From NCBI GenBank assembly GCA_024398615.1, contig JAKSIU010000002.1:74036-138035 (forward strand): a stretch of DNA of 64,000 nt, read 5' to 3'. The position numbers and the translations under genes are program-made. Under the pieces are notes generated by a model. The model had not been told where the DNA came from and did not search any database. It was given only the letters and a program-made list of their open reading frames with translations. Position 1 is the first letter of the stretch, and every line of letters begins with the position of its first letter. Positions 1 to 7,817 of the stretch are shown here, one piece after another. This stretch comes from Bacteroidaceae bacterium. Lineage in GTDB: Bacteria; Bacteroidota; Bacteroidia; Bacteroidales; Bacteroidaceae.

Positions 1-3000
1 GTATCGGCACGTACACTTGCCAGCCACTCACTTTGCATATTCGGTGACCATCAGGACGTTATGGCATGCCGCCAGACCGGTTTCGCCATGTTCTGCGAAG
101 GTTCTGTACAGGAAGTCATGGACCTGACAGCCGTTGCACACCTGTCAACTCTGGAAACCTGCGTTCCTTTCGTGAACTTCTTTGACGGTTTCCGTACTTC
201 ACACGAGTACCACAAGATTGAAGTCATGGACCAGGAGGCTATCCGTCCGCTGGTCAAGGAGGAGTACATCAAGCGCTTCCGTGACCGTGCACTGAGCCCT
301 GAACGTCCTGTGACACGCGGTACTGCCGAGAACCCTGAAACATTCTTCACACACCGTGAGGCCTGCAACCAGTACTATGACAGCGTACCTGAAGTTGTAG
401 AGAAGTATCTTGGTGAAATTTCAAAGATCACCGGCCGCGAATATCATCTGTTCTCATACTATGGTGCCAAGGATGCTGACCGCATGATCATTCTCATGGG
501 TTCTGCTACCGATGCCGCACGTGAGGCCATCGACTATCTGAACGCCAACGGCCAGAAGGTCGGCATGATTTCAGTCCATCTGTATCGTCCTTTCTCAGTC
601 AAGCATCTGCTTGCTTCAGTTCCTGCAACTGTAAAGCGCATTGCCGTTCTTGACCGCACAAAGGAACCTGGTGCTGACGGCGAGCCTCTGTATCTTGATG
701 TCAAGGCTGCTTACTATGATGCAAAGGAACGTCCTCTCATCGTAGGCGGTCGCTATGGACTCGGTTCACATGATACCACTCCTGCCCAGATCATCAGCGT
801 GTTCAACAATCTGGCAATGCCGGAGCCAAAGAACCATTTCACCATCGGTATCACTGATGATGTCACCTTCACTTCACTTCCTGAAGTCGAGGAAATCGCC
901 CTTGGCGGTGAAGGCATGTTCCAGGCAAAGTTCTACGGCCTTGGTGCTGACGGTACTGTAGGTGCCAACAAGAACTCTGTAAAGATTATCGGCGACAACA
1001 CCGACAAGTACTGCCAGGCATACTTCTCATACGACTCAAAGAAGTCAGGCGGTTTCACCTGCTCGCATCTGCGTTTCGGTGATACTCCAATCCGTTCCAC
1101 ATATCTGGTGACCACACCTAATTTCGTGGCTTGCCACGTTCAGGCCTACCTGCACATGTACGATGTTACACGCGGTCTGCAGAAGAACGGTACATTCCTG
1201 CTGAACACCATCTTCGAGGGTCAGGAACTTGCCAACTTCATTCCTAATAAGGTGAAGCGTTATTTCGCACAGAACAACATTACCGTATATACAATCAATG
1301 CAACGAAGATTGCCCAGGAAATCGGCCTTGGCAACCGTACCAACACCATTCTCCAGTCGGCATTCTTCCGCATTACCGGTGTCATTCCGGTAGAGCTTGC
1401 CGTTGAGAAGATGAAGGCTGCCATTGTCAAGTCATACGGTTCAAAGGGTCAGGACGTTGTCGACCTGAACTACGCAGCTGTTGACCGTGGCGGTGAATAC
1501 AAGCAGTTTGCCGTTGATCCCGCATGGGCAAACCTTCCGGACGATGCAGAAAAGCAGGACGATGCTCCGGCATTCGTCAAGCAGCTTGTACGTCCCATCA
1601 ACGCTCAGGCAGGTGACCTGCTCAAGGTCAGTGACTTTGTCAACAACAATACAGTTGACGGTACATGGATGGTCGGCACAGCAGCATACGAGAAGCGTGG
1701 TGTCGAAGCATTCGTTCCCGTCTGGAACAAGGACAACTGCATACAGTGCAACCAGTGCGCATACATCTGTCCTCACGCAGCTATCCGTCCGTTCGTTCTG
1801 ACCGATGACGAGATGAAGGGCTTCGACGGTCTTGACACCATTGAAATGAAGGCTCCTGCAGCAATGAAGGGCATGCATTTCGTAATTGAACCTTCAGTCC
1901 TTGACTGCCTTGGCTGCGGCAACTGCGCCGACATCTGCCCGGGCAACCCGAAGCTGGGCAAGGCTCTTACCATGGTTCCGTTCAACCCCGATGCAGCCGA
2001 CATGAAGAAGATGGCCGCCGACTGGGACAAGCTGGTCAAGGTTCCTTCAAAGCAGAATCTGGTCGACATAAAGCAGAACGTCAAGAACTCGCAGTTCGCA
2101 CAGCCTCTGTTCGAATTCTCGGGCGCCTGCTCGGGCTGCGGCGAGACTCCGTACGTCAAGCTCATCTCACAGCTGTTCGGTGACCGTCAGATGATTGCCA
2201 ACGCTACAGGCTGTTCATCAATCTACTCGGCTTCAATTCCTTCAACACCTTATACAAAGAACGAAAAGGGTCAGGGTCCTGTATTCAACAACTCCCTGTT
2301 CGAGGACTTCTGCGAGTTCGGTCTCGGTATGGCACTTGGCAACAAGAAGATGAAGGAACGTATTTCAGTCCTGCTGGCCGATGCCACTTCAAACGAGCAG
2401 TGCCCTGCAGAATTCAAGGCTCTTGCCGAAGAGTGGATTGCAAATAAGGACGATGCAGACAAGACTAAGGAAATAGCTCCCAAACTCAAGGAATACATTG
2501 CCGGAGGCGCAAATGCCGGTTGCCCCACCTGCAAGGAACTGCAGACCCTTGACCACTATCTGGTCAAGCGTTCACAGTGGATAATCGGTGGTGACGGTGC
2601 ATCGTACGATATAGGTTACGGTGGCCTTGACCACGTAATTGCCAGCGGTGAGGATGTCAACATCCTGGTTCTTGACACAGAGGTATATTCCAATACCGGA
2701 GGTCAGGCATCGAAGGCCACTCCTCTGGGCGCCATTGCACAGTTCGCAGCTCAGGGCAAGCGCATCCGCAAGAAGGATCTGGGCATGATTGCCACCACTT
2801 ACGGTTACGTCTATGTTGCCCAGATTGCAATGGGCGCTGACCACGCACAGTGTCTCAAGGCTATCCGTGAGGCAGAGGCATGGCACGGTCCTTCAATCGT
2901 AATCGCTTATGCTCCATGTATCAACCACGGTCTGAAGGCCAAGGGCGGTATGGGCAAGAGTCAGGCCGAGGAGGCCAAGGCCGTTGAGTGCGGTTACTGG

Positions 3001-3243
3001 CATCTGTGGCGCTTCAATCCGGCTCTGGCCGAGGAAGGCAAGAATCCGTTCAGCCTTGATTCGAAGGAACCTGACTGGGCAAAGTTCCACGACTTCCTGA
3101 TGGGTGAGGTCCGTTACCTGAGCGTCAAGAAGGCATATCCGAACGAAGCCGAAGAACTGTTCGCCGAGGCTCAGAAGATGGCACAGATCCGTTACAAGAG
3201 CTATCTGCGCAAGCAGGCCGAAGACTGGAGCGAAAACGCCTGA
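1..3243 (+). CDS. nifJ: Pyruvate:ferredoxin (flavodoxin) oxidoreductase, 5' end cut by window
   Basis: This single-chain enzyme oxidatively decarboxylates pyruvate to acetyl-CoA and CO2 and passes electrons to ferredoxin or flavodoxin in the cytoplasm of anaerobes. The frame is open from base 1, and the first codons already read as conserved domain I (HSLCIFGDHQDV, then MACRQTGFA), so the gene starts upstream and the Met codon at 61 is internal. About 1080 codons are present against roughly 1170-1190 for the family, so about 100 residues are missing. Two ferredoxin-type 4Fe-4S motifs are visible (CIQCNQCAYICP near 1739, CLGCGNCADICP near 1908). They are followed by the cysteine pair CSGCGE near 2128 and the TPP-binding region GGDGASYDIGYGG near 2587. 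A strong hairpin terminator follows, so it is probably the last gene of its transcript. Identity is very secure. Confidence 0.97.
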   Translation, partial: VSARTLASHSLCIFGDHQDVMACRQTGFAMFCEGSVQEVMDLTAVAHLSTLETCVPFVNFFDGFRTSHEYHKIEVMDQEAIRPLVKEEYIKRFRDRALSPERPVTRGTAENPETFFTHREACNQYYDSVPEVVEKYLGEISKITGREYHLFSYYGAKDADRMIILMGSATDAAREAIDYLNANGQKVGMISVHLYRPFSVKHLLASVPATVKRIAVLDRTKEPGADGEPLYLDVKAAYYDAKERPLIVGGRYGLGSHDTTPAQIISVFNNLAMPEPKNHFTIGITDDVTFTSLPEVEEIALGGEGMFQAKFYGLGADGTVGANKNSVKIIGDNTDKYCQAYFSYDSKKSGGFTCSHLRFGDTPIRSTYLVTTPNFVACHVQAYLHMYDVTRGLQKNGTFLLNTIFEGQELANFIPNKVKRYFAQNNITVYTINATKIAQEIGLGNRTNTILQSAFFRITGVIPVELAVEKMKAAIVKSYGSKGQDVVDLNYAAVDRGGEYKQFAVDPAWANLPDDAEKQDDAPAFVKQLVRPINAQAGDLLKVSDFVNNNTVDGTWMVGTAAYEKRGVEAFVPVWNKDNCIQCNQCAYICPHAAIRPFVLTDDEMKGFDGLDTIEMKAPAAMKGMHFVIEPSVLDCLGCGNCADICPGNPKLGKALTMVPFNPDAADMKKMAADWDKLVKVPSKQNLVDIKQNVKNSQFAQPLFEFSGACSGCGETPYVKLISQLFGDRQMIANATGCSSIYSASIPSTPYTKNEKGQGPVFNNSLFEDFCEFGLGMALGNKKMKERISVLLADATSNEQCPAEFKALAEEWIANKDDADKTKEIAPKLKEYIAGGANAGCPTCKELQTLDHYLVKRSQWIIGGDGASYDIGYGGLDHVIASGEDVNILVLDTEVYSNTGGQASKATPLGAIAQFAAQGKRIRKKDLGMIATTYGYVYVAQIAMGADHAQCLKAIREAEAWHGPSIVIAYAPCINHGLKAKGGMGKSQAEEAKAVECGYWHLWRFNPALAEEGKNPFSLDSKEPDWAKFHDFLMGEVRYLSVKKAYPNEAEELFAEAQKMAQIRYKSYLRKQAEDWSENA

Positions 3244-3265
3244 GTCCTGTAGGCAAACCATATTG

Positions 3266-3309
3266 AAAGGGGAGGGTGACTGTCAGGCCATCCTCCCCTT
3301 TGATTTTTT
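3266..3309 (+). terminator. Rho-independent terminator after nifJ
   Basis: An 11-pair stem (AAAGGGGAGGG at 3266-3276 with TCCTCCCCTTT at 3291-3301, one G-U pair) closes a 14-base loop. A run of six T residues follows directly. It lies 22 bases after the nifJ stop and separates it from the downstream cassette. Confidence 0.85.
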
Positions 3310-3340
3310 GCAATCTGTATATGTAGGAAGGTAAAATCAT

Positions 3341-3348
3341 TATCTTTG
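3341..3348 (+). promoter_or_regulatory. Putative Bacteroidetes -7 box (TATCTTTG)
   Basis: The octamer matches the TAnnTTTG consensus of the Bacteroidetes primary sigma factor. No good -33 TTTG is seen 19-21 bases upstream. Transcription would begin near 3352, only about 8 bases before the ATG at 3360. Either the leader is very short or translation begins at the in-frame ATG at 3375. Confidence 0.55.
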
Positions 3349-3359
3349 TGAACGTATAA

Positions 3360-4259
3360 ATGAATTGGTTTACAATGAACTTATCTTCCAGTCCGGATCA
3401 GATTACGCGTGACTTTTTCGATTCGCTGCTTCTTGAGACCAGATATTTGGATTCGTCGATACCATCGACTGAAATCACACTGTTCGGGCACAGCTTCTCG
3501 ATGCCTGTAATGACTGCGGCCCTTTCCCATCTTGACAATACCGCACCCGGCGGAATGGTTACATACGCTGCGGGTGCTGCCAAGGCCGATGTCCTGCACT
3601 GGGTCGGTATGGGGTCGGAGCAGGAACTCGAGGCTGTTCTTGCAACCGGAGCCAAAACGGTGAAGATCATCAAACCGCATGCTGACAACAGAGTCGTGTT
3701 CGGGAAAATGGAGCACGCAGTCAAGGCCGGATGTATTGCAGTCGGCATGGACATTGACCATGCCTTCAATTCCCAAGGCGGGTATGACAGTGTGTTCGGA
3801 CTTCCAATGAAGGCAAAAACGACCGATGAAATCAGGGATTTCGTTCAGGCTGCCGGAGTCCCGTTCATTGTCAAGGGAGTGCTGAGCCCGTACGATGCTG
3901 AAAAGTGTATCAAGGCGGGATGTGCGGGCATTGTGGTTTCGCATCACCACGGAATGATGCAGTACAGCGTGCCTCCGCTCATGGTTCTTCCGGACATACT
4001 CAAAGCCATAGGTCATGACATTCCGGTGTTCGTTGACTGCGGCATAGAAAGCGGCATGGACGCCTACAAGTGTCTTGCCCTGGGCGCAACTGCAGTTTCG
4101 GTGGGCCGCCATCTCATGCCTCTGCTCAAGGATGGTGCCGATGCCGTGGCTGCACGTATTGGACAGATGGGTGCCGAACTGGCAGGCGTGATGGCACGCA
4201 CAGGTGTAGCTTCGCTCTCACAGATGGATTCCAGCGTCATCCACAAAAGGAATTTCTGA
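3360..4259 (+). CDS. FMN-dependent alpha-hydroxyacid dehydrogenase-like protein
   Basis: A 299-residue TIM-barrel protein of the FMN-linked (S)-2-hydroxyacid oxidase/dehydrogenase family (lactate, glycolate and mandelate enzymes). It shows the family's barrel segments: MPVMTAAL early, VKIIKPH, FIVKGVLSPYDAEKC, and FVDCGIESGMDAYKCLALGA with VGRH for FMN phosphate. Family members are usually 350-390 residues, so this one is short at the N-terminus. The active-site motif normally written SNHGxRQ reads S194-HHHGMMQ. The catalytic His is retained, but the Arg that anchors the substrate carboxylate appears to be Met200, so the substrate may not be a simple 2-hydroxyacid. The stop overlaps the next start (TGATG), coupling it to the symporter. 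ATG at 3375 is an alternative start. Family call is firm; substrate unknown. Confidence 0.85.
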   Translation: MNWFTMNLSSSPDQITRDFFDSLLLETRYLDSSIPSTEITLFGHSFSMPVMTAALSHLDNTAPGGMVTYAAGAAKADVLHWVGMGSEQELEAVLATGAKTVKIIKPHADNRVVFGKMEHAVKAGCIAVGMDIDHAFNSQGGYDSVFGLPMKAKTTDEIRDFVQAAGVPFIVKGVLSPYDAEKCIKAGCAGIVVSHHHGMMQYSVPPLMVLPDILKAIGHDIPVFVDCGIESGMDAYKCLALGATAVSVGRHLMPLLKDGADAVAARIGQMGAELAGVMARTGVASLSQMDSSVIHKRNF

Positions 4260-5671
4260 TGGAATACAACGGTTTTGTCCGTCTGACCTGGTTCCAGAGA
4301 ATCAGTTTCAGCGTAGGTGACCTGGCCCAGAATCTCATATATCAGACCATCAGCATCTGGTTGCTGTTCTATTACACAAATGTGTTCGGTCTGAAACCTG
4401 AAGTTGCGGCAACGATGTTCCTCATTGTCAGGATAGTCGATGTGATTTGGGATCCCATTGTAGGCGCCTTTGTGGACAAGTCCAATCCGAAGTGGGGAAA
4501 ATACCGCTCCTGGCTGCTGTTGGGCGGAGTCCCGATGGCCGGATTCGCAATATTGTGCTTCTGGAACGGATTCAGCGGCTCGCTCCTCTATGCGTATATT
4601 ACATATGTCGGAATGTCAATGTGCTATACCATGGTCGGGGTTCCATATGGAGCATTGAACTCTTCACTGACCCGCGATACGGACGAAATTACCATTCTGA
4701 CAAGCGTGCGCATGGTCCTGGCCAATCTGGCAGGACTCATCATAAAGACTTTGCCGCTGATTATCGCAATCTTCGCTCCCAAGGTATACAATCCGGAAAC
4801 AGGAAAGACGGTTGCCGTATACAACACTCCTGAATCTGCCGGGGCATGGTTCATTACCATGTCCCTGTTCGCTCTGACCGGTCTTGCCCTGCTCATTTTC
4901 TGCTTTACCCAGACTCGGGAGAATGTCGTGATGGACAAGAAGCAGTCTGACAATGTCAAAGCCAGTGACCTGTGGATGGAACTGGTCCGGAACCGTCCGT
5001 TGCGCATATTGTCGATATTCTTTCTGATTGCCTTCACCATGATGAGTGTGAGCAATGCAGCTGACTCATATTTCATGGCATACAACATAGGCGCCACACC
5101 GTTCATGACCACGGTGTTCATGTGGCTCGGGACAGTTCCTGCATTCATCCTGCTTCCGCTTGTGCCGGCAATCAAAAGACGTATTGGAAAACAGGGCATG
5201 TTCCGACTTTTCATCGGCCTGGCTACATTCGGCATGCTGCTTCTCTATGTGGTCGTAACAGTTCCGTCATTGAAGCAGCATTTCATTCTGCTCTGTATTG
5301 CTCAGGTCATAAAGAATTCAGGTGTGCTGGTAGCTACCGGCTACATGTGGGCGCTTGTTCCTGAAGTGGTGACATACAGCGAATACACGACCGGCAGGCG
5401 TGTGGCAGGCATAGTCAATGCTTTGACCTGCATCTTCCTTAAGGCAGGCATGGCTTTAGGTGGGGTGATTCCCGGCTATGTGCTGGCATGGGTGGGTTTC
5501 CATGCCGATGCAGCCACGCAGACGCCTCTCGCTCTCCAGGGGATTCTCTGGCTTGTGACAATAATTCCCGCCATACTCTTTGTGATAGGGTATTTGGTCA
5601 TAAAATGCTATGAACTTACCGATGAAAGGATTGATGCCATTAACCGTGAGATAGAAGACCGTAAGAAATGA
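4259..5671 (+). CDS. GPH-family sugar:cation symporter (MFS)
   Basis: A 470-residue integral membrane protein with about 12 hydrophobic helices, of the glycoside-pentoside-hexuronide:cation symporter family (MelB/YicJ-like). Family hallmarks seen are an N-terminal helix region with SFSVGDLAQNLIYQ, the RIVDVIWDPIVGAFVDKS segment that carries cation-site acidic residues in MelB-type proteins, and KYRSWLLLGGVP in the loop between helices 2 and 3. It presumably imports a sugar or sugar acid across the inner membrane. The start is taken as the ATG overlapping the previous stop; an upstream extension in the same frame would run through the preceding gene. It is coupled by ATGA overlap to the isomerase gene, so the three genes form one translational unit. 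Substrate cannot be read from sequence. Confidence 0.9.
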   Translation: MEYNGFVRLTWFQRISFSVGDLAQNLIYQTISIWLLFYYTNVFGLKPEVAATMFLIVRIVDVIWDPIVGAFVDKSNPKWGKYRSWLLLGGVPMAGFAILCFWNGFSGSLLYAYITYVGMSMCYTMVGVPYGALNSSLTRDTDEITILTSVRMVLANLAGLIIKTLPLIIAIFAPKVYNPETGKTVAVYNTPESAGAWFITMSLFALTGLALLIFCFTQTRENVVMDKKQSDNVKASDLWMELVRNRPLRILSIFFLIAFTMMSVSNAADSYFMAYNIGATPFMTTVFMWLGTVPAFILLPLVPAIKRRIGKQGMFRLFIGLATFGMLLLYVVVTVPSLKQHFILLCIAQVIKNSGVLVATGYMWALVPEVVTYSEYTTGRRVAGIVNALTCIFLKAGMALGGVIPGYVLAWVGFHADAATQTPLALQGILWLVTIIPAILFVIGYLVIKCYELTDERIDAINREIEDRKK

Positions 5672-6519
5672 AACTTGGAATATCATCGGCCCTGGAACAT
5701 ACAGACCCGCACGATTGGGCCCTGAAACATAAACGGTTGGGACTGGAATGCGTGAACTTCCCGGTAGACCACACTGCCGGTGAAGAAGTGTTCATGGCAT
5801 ATAAGGAAGCGGCCGATGAGGCAGGTCTCATGATTGCCGAAGTCGGGGTGTGGCGCAACACTCTGGCGCGTGACCCAGAAGAGCGTGAGCGGTGGATACG
5901 TTATGCCATAGGGCAATTGGAGATGGCTGACCGTATAGGAGCCCGATGCTGTGTGAATGTGGTGGGCACTCCGTATGGTCCGCGTTGGGATGGCGGATAC
6001 CGTGGCAACTATTCTCCTGAACTGTGGAAAATGGCAGTGGACATGATACGGCGCATAATCGACTCGGCCCGTCCCAAACACACGAAATACAGCATAGAAT
6101 CCATGCCCTGGATGATACCCGACAGTCCGGATCAGTATCTGAGGCTGATTGAAGATGTGGACCGCGATGAGTTCGGTGCGCATTTGGATGTGGTCAACAT
6201 GATAACATCACCAGAACGCTATTTCTTCAATGAACTCTTTATTGAAGAATGTTTTGAAAAGCTGGATGGCCGCATCTGCAGCTGTCATCTGAAGGATGTG
6301 CTTCTGAAACAGGAATACACTTTCCAACTTGAAGAGTGTGCATGTGGCCAGGGAACGCTGGACATTGGGCGATATGCAGATCTGGCATCGGCCCAGGATC
6401 CTGATATGCCCATGATAATCGAGCACCTTGACACAGACAGCGAGTACCGCGACAGCGTCATGTACGTCAGAAACCGCCTTTTACAGTTGGGCGATGGGGG
6501 TGTCCCAGATGGGGCCTGA
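5668..6519 (+). CDS. TIM-barrel sugar (phosphate) isomerase/epimerase, AP-endonuclease-2 fold
   Basis: A 283-residue cytosolic protein of the xylose-isomerase-like TIM-barrel superfamily. The expected metal-binding acidic and His residues are at strand ends: YSIESMPW (Glu), FGAHLDVVN (Asp), CSCHLKDV (His) and MIIEHLD (Glu). Members isomerise or epimerise sugars, inositols or sugar acids; some are mere hydrolase-fold relatives. It starts inside the stop of the symporter gene (ATGA). Together with the hydroxyacid-dehydrogenase-like gene and the transporter it looks like a small catabolic cassette: import, oxidation, isomerisation. Its last 39 bases overlap the end of the convergent BrkB gene. 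The order of reactions and the substrate are inference. Confidence 0.82.
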   Translation: MKLGISSALEHTDPHDWALKHKRLGLECVNFPVDHTAGEEVFMAYKEAADEAGLMIAEVGVWRNTLARDPEERERWIRYAIGQLEMADRIGARCCVNVVGTPYGPRWDGGYRGNYSPELWKMAVDMIRRIIDSARPKHTKYSIESMPWMIPDSPDQYLRLIEDVDRDEFGAHLDVVNMITSPERYFFNELFIEECFEKLDGRICSCHLKDVLLKQEYTFQLEECACGQGTLDIGRYADLASAQDPDMPMIIEHLDTDSEYRDSVMYVRNRLLQLGDGGVPDGA

Positions 6520-7803
6520 CTGGGTGGAACGGGTCTTTTCCAACTGTTTCAGGGACTTGTAGATGTGGCTGTCTGCCTTGCCGAAGCTGAAGTTGCTGTA
6601 ACCGGCTTCGTTCAGGCTGTTCAGGACTGTTGCCACGGTCATCTTATTGATGTCAAAGGCCGGTATGTAGCTCAAGGCCTCCATTGGGCCGTCATTTGAT
6701 ACCGTTTCCAGGAGTTCGGCATCAACCATGTTATAGACAGACTGAAGCGTTGTCCGCAGCGGAATGTGCAGTTCTTTGGAAATCTGCTGGGCCGTGTATG
6801 GCGTCTCGCCTTTCGCGAAACGGCGTGCTATCAGGTTCAGGACCATGAGTGCATAGAAATCCTCATGGTAACGGCTTATCTTTTCAGGTTCCGTATAGTA
6901 GCTGAAGAAGTCATTGTTCTGGCTTACGTATGTCAGTTCGCAGCCGAACAGGACTATTGCCCATGATACATTGCACCAGAACATGAACAGCGGGAGTGCT
7001 GCGAAACCTCCGTATATGGCGTTGTAGTTGCTCAATGACAGCTGTCCCTGGAAATACAGGTTCTGGACGAACTGGAAAATGATGCCGGCAAAGAATCCCG
7101 GGATTATGGCATGCCTGAATTTGACCTTGGTGTTGGGCATGAACATGTAGAATCCGGTAAAGATGAGCCCGGCCATGATATACGGAATGGCTCTGATCAG
7201 GAACTGGACGAAACTGCCAAGCAGCTGGTAGCCCTGTGTGCGTGTAAGTATGTTCGATGCCAGGACAGACAGACCGCTCAGCAGGATTATTGCAATGGGA
7301 ATCAGCAGCAGAAGCGAGAAGTAGTCGGTGATTTTGCGACTGACCTTACGGGTTTTCTTGAGACGCCAGATGAAATTCAGGTTGATTTCTATACCGTTGG
7401 CAAGCGCAAAGACTGACCATAGCAGGAACAGAAGTCCGAATCCCACGAACAGACCGTTGTGTGTGAACTGCAGGTAACTTTGGATGAACTGCATCACGGT
7501 GTCGGTCTTCTCCTGGCCTATTACACCATTCTTGAGCAGTTCTTCCACGATGTTCTCAAAGCCGAAGCCTTTGGCCACGGCAAATATCAGTGCCAGAATG
7601 GGAACCAGAGCGAACAGGGTGGAGTAGGTCAGGTCGGCAGCCCGCCTGATTATCCTGTCGTCAAGGAAACGGCGCACGGCAATGGCGCATACCTTTGACG
7701 TGTTGTTCAGCGCGCGCCGCATGAATGAGGCGTCGCTCAGGTCCTGGGTCCATATTGTCGTTTTGAAGAAATCCCTGATTGTGGCAATTCGTTTGCTGGG
7801 CAT
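6481..7803 (-). CDS. YihY/BrkB family inner-membrane protein with C-terminal winged-helix-like domain
   Basis: A 440-residue protein of the YihY/BrkB (formerly RNase BN) family. About six membrane helices lie in the first 300 residues. The family signature RAADLTYSTLFALVPILAL is near residue 50, followed by the GFYMFMPNTKVKFRHAIIPG segment. The last 120 residues are soluble and include a helix-turn-helix-like stretch (YTAQQISKELHIPLRTTLQ), a tail common in Bacteroidetes homologues and absent from short E. coli YihY. The RNase BN assignment for this family was an error, so no nuclease role is claimed. It begins 14 bases after the uvrA stop on the same strand, so the two are probably co-transcribed. 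Its 3' end overlaps the convergent isomerase gene. Confidence 0.87.
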   Translation of the reverse strand: MPSKRIATIRDFFKTTIWTQDLSDASFMRRALNNTSKVCAIAVRRFLDDRIIRRAADLTYSTLFALVPILALIFAVAKGFGFENIVEELLKNGVIGQEKTDTVMQFIQSYLQFTHNGLFVGFGLLFLLWSVFALANGIEINLNFIWRLKKTRKVSRKITDYFSLLLLIPIAIILLSGLSVLASNILTRTQGYQLLGSFVQFLIRAIPYIMAGLIFTGFYMFMPNTKVKFRHAIIPGFFAGIIFQFVQNLYFQGQLSLSNYNAIYGGFAALPLFMFWCNVSWAIVLFGCELTYVSQNNDFFSYYTEPEKISRYHEDFYALMVLNLIARRFAKGETPYTAQQISKELHIPLRTTLQSVYNMVDAELLETVSNDGPMEALSYIPAFDINKMTVATVLNSLNEAGYSNFSFGKADSHIYKSLKQLEKTRSTQSGPIWDTPIAQL

Positions 7804-7817
7804 ATGGCTCTGATGTT

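Noticed and set aside
3381-4112. 243-codon minus-strand frame opposite the FMN enzyme
   Set aside because: Fully antisense to a family-supported gene and without any recognisable motif or promoter.
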